Assembly (NCBI GenBank): GCA_021234155.1
Contig: JAJEKV010000015.1
Coordinates: 186,001 to 250,000, forward strand
DNA from: Isoetes taiwanensis
Lineage: Eukaryota > Streptophyta > Lycopodiopsida > Isoetales > Isoetaceae
DNA: 64,000 bases
Reading direction: 5' to 3'
Positions 1-11,502 of the stretch are shown here, in pieces. Position 1 is the first letter of the stretch. The number at the start of each line of letters is the position of its first letter. Below the pieces are notes generated by a model that saw only the letters and a list, made by a program, of their open reading frames with translations, did no database searches and was not told where the DNA came from. A program made the position numbers and the translations under genes.

Positions 1-342
1 TCTCAACTACTTTTCATTAAGGATGCATAGTTTTGGGGCTTGAGAAATCAGCCCTCGACTAAATGTCCCTAAAGGTTAAGTGTTGAGATATATAGAAAGA
101 ATCGCTTGTAACAGTTTTTCATTAAGGACACATAGTTTTGGGGCTTGAGAAATCAGCCCTCTACTAGGTAGCCTGAATGTGAAAGTAATGTACAGCTTCG
201 GACAAATATTGAGCTTATTTAGTATTCTTGTTGGACTCATTTGGTTTAGGGCCTGGGTAGTGCGGGGCGAATTTCTCTAAGCCGGTTAAGTGACCAAGTT
301 AGGAGTATGGACTTGGCTAGATTAGACCCTAGGCAAAGGAAA
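1..342 (+). mobile_element. 3' end of an element with the type-1 tail, cut by window edge
   Basis: This stretch is nearly identical to 3356-3699. It ends with the same tail: a CCTGG/CCAGG-type hairpin, then CTAGATTAGACCCTAG, then AAGGAAAG and a short TATATAT. The body lies left of the window. Compared with the second copy, the hairpin reads gtgcggggcgaattt instead of gtgccaggacagaattt, a difference centred on CAG sites. No coding capacity is visible. Confidence 0.75.
9..161 (+). repeat. Two tandem copies of a 50-bp stem-loop unit
   Basis: A unit running from TTTTCATTAAGGA to AATCAGCCCTC occurs at about 9-56 and 113-161, and again at about 3364-3411 and 3467-3515. Each contains GGGCT and AGCCC arms around TTGAGAAATC, so it can fold into a small hairpin. 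The duplication is kept in both elements, which suggests a role in the 3' region. That role is inference. Confidence 0.6.
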
Positions 343-350
343 GTATATAT

Positions 351-808
351 CTTTGAAACATCATTTATCATATTCAAGGATATGAAACTCTATCCTTTTG
401 AGTCCACCTGAATTTATTGAACTGAGTACACCTCTCGTGATTTATTGAACATTATGTTTTCATTCGCCTTTGCTCTCTGGATTACATTGGCTATTCTTGG
501 TTTTGCTACTTACTTCTTTGTTTGCTATTTACTGATGGATTGGGACATTTCAAAAATGACAAGTACTAGCCACAGAATTATGACGGATTTCTATGGTTTA
601 TGAATATTAAAACATTGGCCTTCTTGAAACCTGAGCAGGACCATAAAGGTATGAATTTTTGCTATGTGATTTATCTTTTATCTTTTAACATTGTAACGAT
701 TTACAGGTAACGTAGGGTCCTAGCAGAATGCTAGGTACCCTGCGCTACCTAGCAATATGCTGAATTTTCTTTTAGGACCCTACTTCCTGCGGTAGGAGGT
801 AGGATGCT
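351..808 (+). mobile_element. Short segment ending in the type-2 tail
   Basis: The segment lies between two TA tracts. It ends with a hairpin (AGGGTCCTAGCA, loop gaa, TGCTAGGTACCCT at about 716-755) and then GGTAGGAGGTAGG next to (TA)n. That end matches the 3' end of the full element at 18256-18375. There is no coding capacity, so it is a short non-autonomous or deleted member. Confidence 0.5.
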
Positions 809-837
809 ATATATATATATAAATATAAATATATATA
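809..837. repeat. (TA)n microsatellite, interrupted by AAATATAAA
   Basis: It separates a type-2 3' tail on the left from the start of the next element on the right. Confidence 0.9.
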
Positions 838-3698
838 ACAGGTTGGAGACGGTTGCAACACTTGAGCTAGTTACAGCACTTGTGAAGCTCATACCGCTGT
901 AGGAGAGGTCACGTACTCTCACAACACTGGCTCAAAATACTAAGAGCTGTGTAGTCTCCTTTATTGCATTGGTGGCCTAATTTGCTATGGCACCACTCTA
1001 TACTCTTTTCTTGTATGGATGCAATAGAACAATATCTTGAAGTGCAAAAAAACATAGACACACACTTGGTCAAAAAGACATGCTTGAAATGGCCACATTA
1101 TGTAAAGAGCACAAAAAATATTTAGGCAAATATTAGCAAGTCTTCTGCTACATAGAAGTCATGAAATATTTGGGGCCTAAGCAAGGAAAATAATTTGGGA
1201 CCTGAGCTATATGCTAGGGCTTTGTTCAACAAAATTGATGATAATTGTTGATGAAACCGTGATTATTATATAGACTACATGGTGCTACTAGGCAATGTGG
1301 CTTAGGGCACAAAAGGATTTATTTGAAAAGAGCTTATTGACCATAGCTTATTGACTTCACATTTGGCACTGGTTGTGTCGTAATTTGAAAGTTTGATGTG
1401 ATAAAGACATATGTGTTAGGGCATACAAACCCTATACAAAACGGGTTGTGCATGAGAAATATTATATGCCACGTGACCCCTTGGCCTAACCTAGACTTGC
1501 TTGATTAAAGATCCTATGGTGAATATCATTTATTTGGCAAGATACAAAGGTCGAGACTATATTTTCCTTTAACGGAATCTGGACATCTTTTCCACAATGA
1601 TATTTGAATGGTGCGGTATACATATGCCAAATTACATTTGGATATTGTAAAGGTCTTTTGCATAAATCGATTTAGGGTTTTATATACTTACATCCTTTGT
1701 GATAGTGGCGATGGCGCCTAAATAGCGCCCTAAAAGGGTGGGGACGGTCGAATCACGCTTGGTATAGCGAAGAAAGATGAAATCTGGTGCGTACCATGCC
1801 GGAAATAGGCTGGTCGGATTTAGGAAGATGCCAATATGGCCTTGAGACATACAATGCGGATGCAAGACATATCTTTGATGCAAAAAGAAATCGAGAAGTA
1901 ATGCGTAGCAAGGCCGGTTTGCTATGGATTCCATTTGGTCTCTGGAATTTTACACAAGCAATAATTTAGAGCCAGCCTCATGGCATGCTGGTGCTATTGT
2001 GGCCGATTTGGCATATACAAGCCTAAAAAGTATTTTCGGATATGCCATCTGTTGGAAAATAGGGGAGCCGAATACTGTTTTACTCTCTGATACAAAGCTG
2101 GAAACTCAGAGGTCGAAAATGCCAGTTCAAGAATACAAAGAGGCATTCGGTTTTGTCAGAGATCTTTGGCAGAGATTTATGACTTGGATATGCTTGGATT
2201 TGCTTGCATGCCGATTTGGGTCTACCATGGAGGTATGATCCTTAATTAATTAATTCATTGATTGATTGAATATGCTTGCTGACATCTATGTTATGATAAT
2301 AAGATTATGCGATTTACTGTCAAATACCTCGAAAGATTTACTGGCAGTTCCGGCAAGCCTCAAAACCAGTTTATTCAAATAAAAACAGAGAATTTACGCT
2401 GGTGCTACTTCTTCTGGGAGACAAAGTTGACGTAGCGTGGCAAATATCTGAAAAATCTGATGGTCCCATTCAGGTTTGAATTTAAATCTATGGATGATCA
2501 GATGTGCTTATGTTTTTAGGACCGAGATACAGAATAGTGTTGGCAAATTGCATCCTCTGATAGAACAGGGTACAATGAGTTTTTGTGACTCTATGTATGA
2601 TGCATAAAGTATGCTTTGTATGGATAAGTACGGTTGAAGCTTAAACCTTGCCCATGCTTCCATAGTATTTCCGATTTCATGCTTCTACATCATAATTTAT
2701 GCTGCTGCAGCATCCCTGGAAGCTAAAAGGGATCCAACCTTCATGGCATCCGATAATAATTTTCTAGATTATGCGAGAAGTAGAAAATGAAATTATGTTG
2801 CATGCTTAACCATGTGATCTTGCTCATGGTAATTGTTGGTGATTAAAACACTTAATGGCTTGATAATATTGCATCTCTTAGTGCTGCTAATGTATGACTA
2901 TTCCTCACTAAGATCATCTAGCTTGTGCAAGCAAGATTGACAGTTGTATAATGGATTTAAATGCAAGTATCCATTGTTACTCATCTCAAGTTTTAGATTT
3001 GAGAGAAACCTCAAGTTATAATTCCATTTTCCTTGCTTGTTAAGGCTAACTCAGGGCAAAAGGATACAATTGGTGATCAGTGATAAACTGAGAGACCCAA
3101 TGTACCTTTTGGCCCTTGCATCGTTACCGGGATTACTGCTAACGTTTGCATGATTGGCTGCAGGTACGGGTTCTCTCCTCCAATTGTCTCTGTTTTTGCT
3201 ACCAGGGTTGGCGTTAACATGGAAGGTTATGGAATTACGAAAAAAATGTAACTGTATGCTATACGTTTTACAAGTTCTTGTTTAAACTTTACACTTTCAA
3301 GATAAGTCTACTTTGCAATTTGCTCTTTACTTTGTACGTTTGCTTTAGAATTTGTCTCAACTACTTTTCATTAAGGATGCATAGTTTTGGGGCTTGAGAA
3401 ATCAGCCCTCGACTAAATGTCCCTAAAGGTTAAGTGTTGAGATATGCTTAAGAATCGCTTGTAACAGTTTTTCATTAAGGACACATAGTTTTGGGGCTTG
3501 AGAAATCAGCCCTCTACTAGGTAGCCTGAATGTGAAAGTAATGTACAGCTTCAGACAAATATTGAGCTTATTTAGTATTCTTGTTGGACTCATTTGGTTT
3601 AGGGCCTGGGTAGTGCCAGGACAGAATTTCTCTAGCTTCGGTTAAGTGACCAAGTTAGGAGTATGGACTTGGCTAGATTAGACCCTAGGCAAAGGAAA

Positions 3699-3699
<1 letters not shown>
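838..3699 (+). mobile_element. Non-autonomous retroelement with type-1 tail
   Basis: The 5' end reads GGTTGGAGACGG, similar to the 5' end of the minus-strand element at about 40700 (GGTAGGAGACGG). The 3' end carries the type-1 tail and abuts (TA)n. The conserved folded splice-acceptor block is present at 3102-3175. Short open frames at 1787-2238 show no resemblance to ORF0, ORF1 or RT, and I consider them chance. The element therefore keeps cis signals but no enzyme. Confidence 0.65.
3102..3175 (+). promoter_or_regulatory. Folded 3' splice-site block
   Basis: GTACCT (3102) can pair with AGGTAC at the acceptor, within GGCTGCAGGTACGGG (about 3156-3170). Inside lies a 5-bp hairpin CGTTA/TAACG whose 3' arm holds the branch-point-like CTAAC. 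This is the divergent version of the block seen at 20033-20135, with compensating changes in the outer stem (GTACCT/AGGTAC instead of TTACCT/AGGTAA). Confidence 0.55.

Positions 3700-3740
<41 letters not shown>
3700..3740. repeat. (TA)n microsatellite
   Basis: About 41 bp. The left neighbour is a type-1 3' tail; the right neighbour is the heat-shock-element region. Confidence 0.95.
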
Positions 3741-3742
<2 letters not shown>

Positions 3743-3770
3743 GAATATATATGTAATTATTAGTGGTGGC

Positions 3771-3945
3771 TTCCGGAAAGTTCCATTATATATCAGCCGC
3801 CAGATCCCAGCCGTCCGTTCGCTCCCTCGCGATCTCGGCCGTCGGATCTGGTGGCTTCCGGAAGCTTCTGGCGGCCCTCCTGGTGGCTTCCAAAATGTCT
3901 TGAATGTTCTAGAAATTTTAGAACATTCTAAATTGCCCTATTTAA
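3771..3945 (+). promoter_or_regulatory. Heat-shock-element cluster with TATA-like box
   Basis: Three perfect three-unit heat-shock elements are present: TTCcgGAAagTTC at 3771-3783, TTCcgGAAgcTTC at 3856-3868 and GAAtgTTCtaGAA at 3902-3914. A further GAAcaTTC follows at 3921-3928. TATTTAA lies at 3939-3945, a plausible TATA position. Heat-shock factors bind alternating GAA/TTC units with 2-bp spacing, and the ONSEN retrotransposon of Arabidopsis is a known heat-driven example. Whether a transcript starts here is inference; no obvious protein follows. Confidence 0.6.
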
Positions 3946-3998
3946 TGAAACGTATGATGAGGCAAATCCAGTTTCGTTCGACGGTTCCGTCTTGTCTA

Positions 3999-4120
3999 GA
4001 GAGCGCCTATATTATTTTCAAATTTGGATGTCTCATATATGCCTGCTCTTCTTGCCTATGAGAGCGCCTATATTATTTTCAAATTTGGATGTCTCATATA
4101 TGCCGGCTCTCCTCTTAATT
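3999..4120 (+). repeat. 61-bp tandem duplication
   Basis: A unit starting gagagcgcctatattattt occurs twice back to back, with one or two differences (gcctgctc versus gccggctc). Confidence 0.85.
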
Positions 4121-7119
4121 CCGGCTCCACTCGTGATTCCGGCTTTCATTGTTTAGTCCGTCGTATGTTCTTCAGGGTTGAAGTTATGGCCTTGCATGTT
4201 TTCTTTTGGCAGTGATCAGAGGTCCCAATTGCGCTGCCAATTTTTTATCACTGGGGCCGCTGGAGCAGCTCATCCTTCTCTGTCAGCGATTTCTTTAGGC
4301 GATTCGTTTGTTTGTCCAAGCCATATAGCTTTCTTTTGAGTTTTTATGTCAGATGCTTTTCTTTCTATGGCAGATCAACTCGCCTGCTACACGGCATGCT
4401 AGGCTACAATATATTTTTGTTTTCTAGAGTTCTTAAAATGGATTTTGATCCACAAACATGGCAGGATCCGGCGGTTTTAGCAGCAACCGGATATGGCAGA
4501 GATTTTGGCTAGGGCACAAGATCCGATTTTCTCAGAGCAATGTTTTATTTTTTGTTCTGAGGTTAAAGATTCCGGAGTAGATTGGGGTTTTCGTGAGAAA
4601 AAAGACCTATCTTGGCTATAAGCGATGCCAAATCGGCGGGATTATGGCGATTTCATCCCTCCATAGCTCTGTTTTCTTTTTATTTTTCGAGGTTAAGCTT
4701 CAACCCGGTCGTTTTTCAGCCCGGAAGCGGGCCGATTTGATATGCTTGGAGGATTATGGCTTCAAGCAGGGGCAGCTTTTTTCTCTCTTGCAGGTAGGGC
4801 GATGGACGGCTTCCGGAATCTGCTGCAATATCCATCTTCCTCTTTTCTTTAATCTCTGCAGGTTCCGATGAAGGCAGCTAATAGGGTAGGTTCTAATTTT
4901 GTTTGCAACTTTGGCAAGAAAATGACAAAGCTTTTGCAGAGGGATTGGCTTCGATTTTGTCTTGCAGGTCCGCCAGCATTTAGGCTTCGATCCTTCTTTG
5001 TCTTCCATGGCTATAGCATATTAGAGCATAATAGATTCTTTGTCTTCCAGATTCTAAGCTTGTGTTCGGCAGATTCTTGGCCTTGGTGAGAGCTCTATGC
5101 CCATATTTTGAGGAAGAAATGCAAAGTTTGAGGGCGGTATTTGTTTTAATATATACGTGTGGGGACAGAGGGTAACATTATTGGGTGTTTTGTTTTGTTC
5201 GGGGTAGGCAACCCGGCCAATTGGCGAAAGGCCAAAGAAGCTCCTTTCGTTCCAAAACTATCCAGGCGGCCAAGTCTAGCCATACACGGACAAGGCAAGC
5301 ATGCACTTGCCACTTCATAAGCTATGTGAAGGTTCCATAGTGTCCTCAGAGCTATATTATAGAGCAAAACTGTGTAACGAATTGAGCGGGATCGGCTTTC
5401 TTGACAAGTTCAAGCATTACGTACCGCGGTTAAGTGGCTTGTTGGAGGCCATAGAATGGCGAGAATAGAATCGTTACCACTGACTTGTGTGGCTTGGCGA
5501 AATAAAATGAGCGGGCCCTGTGTCTTCTTGTTGTGATGAAATGCCCTTCTTGAAGATTTTTTAAGGCCACTGTGGCCATGCCATGGCATATGCATATTTG
5601 GCGGTTCCAGCATAGTGCATTTCGAGAATCAATCCTCCCGTTTCCTGGGAACCCTAGTCGGTATAACATCGCTTTTTGACTTCAACTAGATTTAGCTGTG
5701 GCTTTTTTTGTTTACAGAGTAGAAAGTTCTTCGATACCTTATGAAGCCAAATCTGTGGTATTTTTTTGCACCACTATTCTTGGTATTATGACTTGAAGAG
5801 CTCGTTCAGGATGGAATATTTTCCGTGCATCCCTTCGTTCATGTTGCTGATGTTGCCGTCTTCATTAATAAGCAAGTCTTCATTAATAAGCAAATCCAGA
5901 GACCGAAATTGAAGAGCAAAGATGAGTATAGGCCCCACCGGCTCATTCTTAAAACATCATTTTAGTTTACCTTTTGAGCGTCCAACACTCAGTTATCAGC
6001 ACATTTTAGTTGGGTCTAACTTTTAGATGTAACCCAATTTTTAGGTTCCCAAGATATTTTCTTTTAATCCATGCAATGATCCTAGATATATAGAGACAAT
6101 TTTAAACATCCACGGAGATTTTTGATCTTAGGAGGCATGTATTTTCTTAGTTATGGCACGGCGCCTTTTTTGCACAACTATACGTAAACTATATGTAATG
6201 CATGTCATTTTCTATTCTATTGTATTCTATTCTATTAAGCTTTTTTTTATATAATAAAGTTTTGATGTACATCTCTTGTGAATTCAACCCTAGATTGGAA
6301 AGTTTCAATTTCATCATTCAATTTGAGGGGTCACAATGCTTCATATGTATAGTTGCTTTGGACCCATATATGAATATGTTTTATTTAAGCGCAGCCACAT
6401 CTTCTCGGTCTCGATTGGTATGGGGGTGACCAAATCCACCGGATCTCGATATCTATGATGGCGAACTTGCCTGGCTCTATAACATCATCTGCTACATTAT
6501 GATGGCAACAGAAGAGCTCTTTTACCAACTCATGTAAATTAGAGGCATTTGCTTAGAAAATTGTTTTCCAAAGGCAATTTGGAGTTGTTCATATTCAACA
6601 AGCAAGCTTGCATTAGGGGCATTGCAAATTGCTTTCCTCAGTTTGGAGTTATTCATATTCAATAATATATCTACTATACTTTACAGAGTACATTTGGTCT
6701 AATAGTGCATGCATCAAGACATGAAAGAGGTATTGCATGGTGTATTTGGTAATCTTTCATTGGCAAGAAGTTTAAAGCTACATTGGCCTTCTATGTTTTT
6801 CCAAAACGAATGTAAAAGACAAAAATGTAGATTTTAAAAAAGAACTTGCTAAAATAGAAATATTGTACCATAGAGAACCGTAGGTATCGTAAGAATCTTG
6901 CAGAGATTTAAAAATTTTGAAAAATCTTGCGACTTATCATTTGTCTTGGATTGTTGGCTAATTTTCATCTTAAAACATCTTTTGTACCACTATTTTATTA
7001 GCTCGGTTGCCTTCTTACGTCCAGCTTGAATTTAACTATGTGCACCATGAAACTAAAATTTGAGTGAGGACGTACTCAAAGTTGACTAATTTCACAAAAA
7101 AAACACTACACTATAGAAG

Positions 7120-7920
7120 TTCTATTTTTGAGGAATCCAAGGAATATCCAAGCAAGTTTAGTGAATCTAGGCAAATTTTGACAAAAGTCGAGCAATTGTG
7201 CAAAATCTAGGAGCTAAGGAATCTAAGGGAAGCTTCGTGGAATCTTAAAGAATCTAGGAGAAAATCTATAAAATGTTAAGAGAATATTAGTTTTTGGAAT
7301 CTATAGCAATCTTTGTAGAATCTTTAAGAATCTAAGGAATTTATCGAAAATCCTAAGATAATCTTAAAGAATCTAGTGGAATCTTGAACGAATCTAGGGG
7401 AATCTTGAGGAAATCTAGTTTATAGAATCTTAAATAGTCTTAGAGAATCTTAATGGGATCTAGGAGAATCTTGTCGCAAATTTCTCTAAAACCCATTCTT
7501 AGACAACATATGTACACGGCACTCAAATAAGCATACCATCAAGAGGAATTAAAAATGCCATCAAATCCATATGAAGGAGCATATACAAGCTTATTTGAAT
7601 ATCAAGACAAAAGCCTAGCAAAAATTATGTTTGGCATCTGGCTATCTCTTCAGTAATTTGTGTAACCAAGTTTATAAGCTATGTTGCAAACCTACTCTTG
7701 CATCGCAATCTCATAAAATCTAGGGGAATATAACGAAATCTCATAAAATCAAAGGGAAGCTCAGGGAATCCAAAAGAATCTTCATAGAATCTAAGAGAAT
7801 CCCATAAAACCTAAGGAAGTCTCATGAAATCTAAGGGTACTTATGAGATGCTAAGGGAATCTTTATAAAATCTTTGGAAATCTACACTATAGGAATCTTG
7901 AGGTAATCTTTGCAATCTTG
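7120..7920. repeat. Degenerate short-period repeat, GAATCT motif
   Basis: The words GAATCT and AATCTTA/AATCTAGG recur every 10-16 bases over about 800 bp (for example 7220-7470 and 7735-7890). The copies are too diverged for a clean unit. It looks like a decayed minisatellite. No coding frame. Confidence 0.6.
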
Positions 7921-7999
7921 AAAAATTCACCGACAGCAGCTTGCATCGTACGAACATGCACCGTAGGAACATGCACCGTAGGACGTGCTAAATTTCTTG

Positions 8000-8024
8000 T
8001 ATATATATATATATATATATATAT
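8000..8024. repeat. (TA)n microsatellite
   Basis: Boundary between the unique segment and the 3' tail of the minus-strand element to the right. Confidence 0.95.
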
Positions 8025-8147
8025 ACTTTCCTTCTGCTAGGATCTAATCTAGCCTAAGCCTTATACTCCACACTTGACCACTCCGTCGAAGCATGAGAAT
8101 TTCTGCCCTGGCACTACCCAGGCCCTGAGCTCTCTCTGTCTTTTTGT
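8025..8147 (-). other. Type-1 3' tail module (123 bp)
   Basis: Identical base for base to 37403-37525, although the sequences beyond it are unrelated. Read on the minus strand it has the GGGCCTGGGTAGTGCCAGG hairpin, then CTAGATTAGATCCTAG, then AGAAGGAAAG and (TA)n. Related tails occur at 241-342, 3600-3699 and 40743-40850. It is probably the 3' recognition sequence for the reverse transcriptase (inference). Confidence 0.7.
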
Positions 8148-8650
8148 CCACACTAAAGAGGCAGTTGCTTGCCATAGTATTGGGAACCATTTTCATCTGA
8201 GTATTGCTAGCCCGAGCTCTCACTCTTCTGTTATTGTTGGCTGGGAATGTATACTTGACTCCATTAGCCCGTTCCAGTGCTGTAAGTACTTTGACAAAGA
8301 CCCTTAGATTAGCTGTTTCTCGTTCAGTTGCCTTGAAAAGTGTTAAGGGAAGTCTTTCATATTTCTGATATATCAGACCCTTGCATGCTTCTATATCATA
8401 TCCAGCTTTTCCAAAACTTGCTACCATTGAGAGAAAACTGCTCATTCCCATATGATTGATTGCTGAGTGATCATTGTTAGCTGTTGCCCTTTCCAGCTCA
8501 ATTATGTAATTATGCAGCTCTTCCCTTAGAATACATGCAATTACAGTTTGCACTGCCATGTTTGGTGCAGGTCTGCCCGTGGCTTGGTATCCATATGTAA
8601 CCGCCATTAACCGGCACCACATAGTTTGGGTAGGAACCAAACCGTTATTT
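8148..8650 (-). pseudogene. ORF1, N-terminal half, fused to the 3' tail
   Basis: An open frame (249 codons from 8793 to 8044) contains GRPAPN-AVQT, HSAINHMGMSSFL, ATERETANLRVFVK and LTALERANGVKYTFP. All of these align with the ORF1 at 14276-15145. Homology stops at about 8148 after NCLFSVDK; the frame then reads through the tail. The C-terminal Cys cluster and DH motif are lost, so any product would be truncated. Residues upstream of about 8650 have no counterpart and may be intron. Function of the family is unknown. Confidence 0.7.
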
Positions 8651-9569
8651 GTCAGATAGTCACGACTTCGTAGTATTTGTAGCTGCTTCCTAGATAAATA
8701 TCCAATTCGACCAATTAGATTATCAATACTGTAAGAAAGTGCCCAAATAAAATACTTAAATAGTGTTAATATCATACAGGTGATTATTATCAAAGAAATA
8801 CTTATCTATGGGAATGTAAAACTGTATGTTAGTATCACCCATAAGATCCGCACTGGTTGAACCAGTACCACGAAGTCACAGAATATATACAAAGCCTGGG
8901 CCTGACCCGAAGGCCAAGTCCAGACATCTAACCCAGCCAGGGAGAACCCTGGTCTGTTCTAGATACATCGGTCCCTTTATACATTCAGGAGAACCTTATA
9001 GGCAATACCAACCTACAGTACTTATACCCCAAGTTAAATCCTTTTGTGCACTATCATTTAGACCATTTTGTGTACTAAAATTCTTAAATTTTCAAAGTGT
9101 TTCACAGAACAGCATTTTGGTTATCCTATCATAATCTTTTTCCTTCTAGTTTTTAGAAACACGTCCTTCCGTTTAGTACATATATTATCTCTTTTCTATT
9201 ACCGATAAGACCAAGGTAAAGGATTCAGATATATAACAGAAGAAATTTTCAATATATTAAGAAAGGTGGAACAAAATAGCAGCAATTACTATTAGATATG
9301 GCTGCCTATAATGTATCTCGTTGCAATATAATATTACCATATGTTTTTTAGAGGCTGTAAGAGTTTCAGCCACTTCTTAATATGAAAACTATTATATTGT
9401 TTAGCAAGGTCAAGTTCTTGCATTCCTTAAAAAATAAGTAAGAAAACATGACCTGAGCATCTTAAGAGAAAACAGATTTTCTGTCTATGATTTTTCATTC
9501 CTTCTATTGCATCATCCAGTTGTCTTTCGAGTGCTCTTCCAAAAGCTTTTGCAAAAAAAAAGAGGTAGG

Positions 9570-9680
9570 AGAGAACCCGGTTACCTGCAGTAGAACCAAA
9601 GCAAGTTAGCCTATGAAGGGTAAAATGCTAAGCTACTAGCAGGTAAGCAAAGGATTCTCAAGGCTTAACGCCCTTCAACC
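9570..9680 (-). promoter_or_regulatory. Folded 3' splice-site block
   Basis: On the minus strand: GGTTGAAGGGCGTTAAGCC, then TTACCTGC-T-AGTAG, an inner hairpin with TTACCC and GGCTAAC, then CTACT-GCAGGTAACCGG. The outer stem AGTAG/CTACT replaces AATCC/GGATT of the copy at 20065-20133, with both arms changed together. That is direct evidence for a conserved RNA fold. Confidence 0.65.
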
Positions 9681-10135
9681 TTATACATATAAATCTGTCT
9701 AGTAGTGCTCAGAAAAATGCTTTTAAAACAGTAAAACAGGTAAGAGTAACTTCCTTTTGTTGATATTTCCTTTACTTGAACTGTCTGTTTTCCATCGTGT
9801 GATTCTAACCAGTTAAATCACAGACCAAATATATACTTAACCATCTTACCTTATGCTCCGACCTTCTTACCTTACCAAGTCTCCAGTATAGGTCAATAAC
9901 TGTTTCTGCTCTTGTTAAGAGAATCTAATCCAACAATGTAAATACTGGTTTAAATAGTAAGTACTATCAGCAGAAGGATCCTAAGATTTAATCACTACAA
10001 CCGTAATCAGAAACCAAACTTGAGGAAAAATGTAATGTAATCGAAACAAATATTTAATCATGCAACTAAAAATGCTTTTATTTTTCTAACCCCCCAGTAG
10101 GTTTTAGTTAAAGTATGATATTAATGAGATAAAAC

Positions 10136-10465
10136 CTGGTTGAGTGGCGTGTCCTCATCATCCAGTGCTACCAAATCTCAAGGCTTAGATTAACCGGCTG
10201 GTCTCTCGCCCCGAAAGTTAGTACCAATGTTGTTCCTCCCTTGAATAACCAGTTTACAAGCCTCAATACTAGAGGCAGGGCGTTTCCCCAATAGAACTTT
10301 CTTAGCAGCAAAAATATCAATCCCAGCCTCAGCGGCCATTGCTTCCAATACTGATTTTTTGATTGCAGCTCCATCATTTTTACAGTCTATTCCTTTCTCC
10401 TTGAGCATCAGGATGATATCCGCCTTGGTAGGCTTTCAGACACCGGATCCTTCAGGTCTGGTCAT
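10136..10465 (-). pseudogene. ORF0 exon 1
   Basis: The start is set at the ATG of MTRPEGS, the same start as at 12489. The conserved core (KADI-MLKEKGIDCKNDG, then KK-VLE and AGIDI) is followed by a GKR-ASSIEAC segment and an acidic end. The frame ends TPLNQ followed by a GT donor at 10135. One frameshift lies near 10436 (after PEGSG). The SAP-like helix-turn-helix core suggests DNA or RNA binding, as inferred for the intact copy. Confidence 0.6.
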
Positions 10466-11419
10466 AGTATCAGAGTTGGGATGTAAGGTGGATGGTCTGA
10501 TTTCCGGCTGGGCGCCTTCACCTTCCGTTACTTGTAACTTATCTACTACATACCAAGAGTTCTCATCCACCAAGCTTAAATTACTCAGAAACTCATTGAC
10601 TAGATCACTTTCCCACTCATTCATTCCCATGATTTGAAAGATAACCAGGTCGGCCAGTGCTCTAAGGTAAGAAAAATGGCGGTGGAATGCTACTAACATG
10701 TAAAAAATCTCACAAAGCGTGTGGGTTTACCAGAGATCATACCTTTGTACACAAGCTTTCTGCTCAAGCATGTATCCGTTTGATTTTGTAAATCCATTCT
10801 GCAGTATTGTGGCAGGCCGTAGTCCTCCATCGCCGTCTTCTATGTTTTCAACGGCTAACCCTAAGTCTATGCTATATCTCCGCCTTGTAAATTAGCTGCA
10901 CCCTAATCTGCCCTTTCGTGCGAAAAAGGCCGTAACTAGGGCTATACTACTTAAATGCACCGAACGTATTTGGTGTTAGACCGTCAAAAGAAATTATTTT
11001 GGCAATTGTTATATTACTACATGGTTAAACTAGAGCACGTCCTTGGTCGTCCAAAAGATCCAATATTATCAAGTCCCATGCTTAAGATGTTAGATAAAAA
11101 GACATACCTTTTGGTCAACTTGGGGTTATATATCCATTTTGAGCTGTTCTATCAGACATTTTTGAATTCAATGAGCAGCTTCAGCTTGCTTTTAGCTTTT
11201 ATGTCGTACTGCACTTCGCCTCCTCGAAGGTAGTAGTTGTTACCAAGGATTCAGATGAAATATAAGACAAGATGTTAATACCATTTGGCTTAAATGAGAT
11301 ACATAGTGATGTCTGTCATACTTGGTAAAGGGTATGGGTGTAGATGTGGCTAACCATCATAGAATTTTTGTCAAAAGGTAGTATCCTTATAGAACCTACT
11401 CGAACTGAGCCAACCAGTG

Positions 11420-11430
11420 GATATATATAT

Positions 11431-11499
<69 letters not shown>

Positions 11500-11502
11500 T
11501 AT
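11420..11502. repeat. (TA)n shared by two head-to-head elements
   Basis: The 5' ends of a minus-strand element (left) and a plus-strand element (right) meet at this tract. Both begin with GG[CT]TGGCTCAGTTC. Confidence 0.95.

Larger units (their letters stand above)
3741..7999. other. Unique 4.3-kb segment between two (TA)n tracts
   Basis: No protein can be recognised; open frames are short and unrelated to known families. The left end is GC-rich with promoter-like motifs (3771-3945). The right end reads AAATTTCTTG(TA)n, similar to the CTTGTA(TA)n end of the segments at 21122 and 30845 read on the minus strand. It contains a 61-bp duplication and a long degenerate GAATCT repeat (own entries). 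About 4120-7100 shows nothing I can call. Confidence 0.4.
8025..11419 (-). mobile_element. Internally deleted element, ORF0 and partial ORF1, no RT
   Basis: The 3' end is the type-1 tail at 8025-8147. The 5' end at about 11419 reads GGTTGGCTCAGTTC on the minus strand, matching GGCTGGCTCAGTTC at the start of the full plus-strand element across the shared (TA)n. It keeps ORF0, the folded acceptor block and the N-terminal half of ORF1. It then jumps straight into the tail at 8147/8148, losing the rest of ORF1 and the whole RT. It would need a reverse transcriptase in trans. Confidence 0.75.

Noticed and set aside
1680-2238. Overlapping short frames in the first non-autonomous element
   Set aside because: No similarity to ORF0, ORF1 or RT, both strands open at once, no splice logic.
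7120-7920. CRISPR array
   Set aside because: Repeat words are too short and irregular, with no constant repeat-spacer pattern; eukaryotic context.
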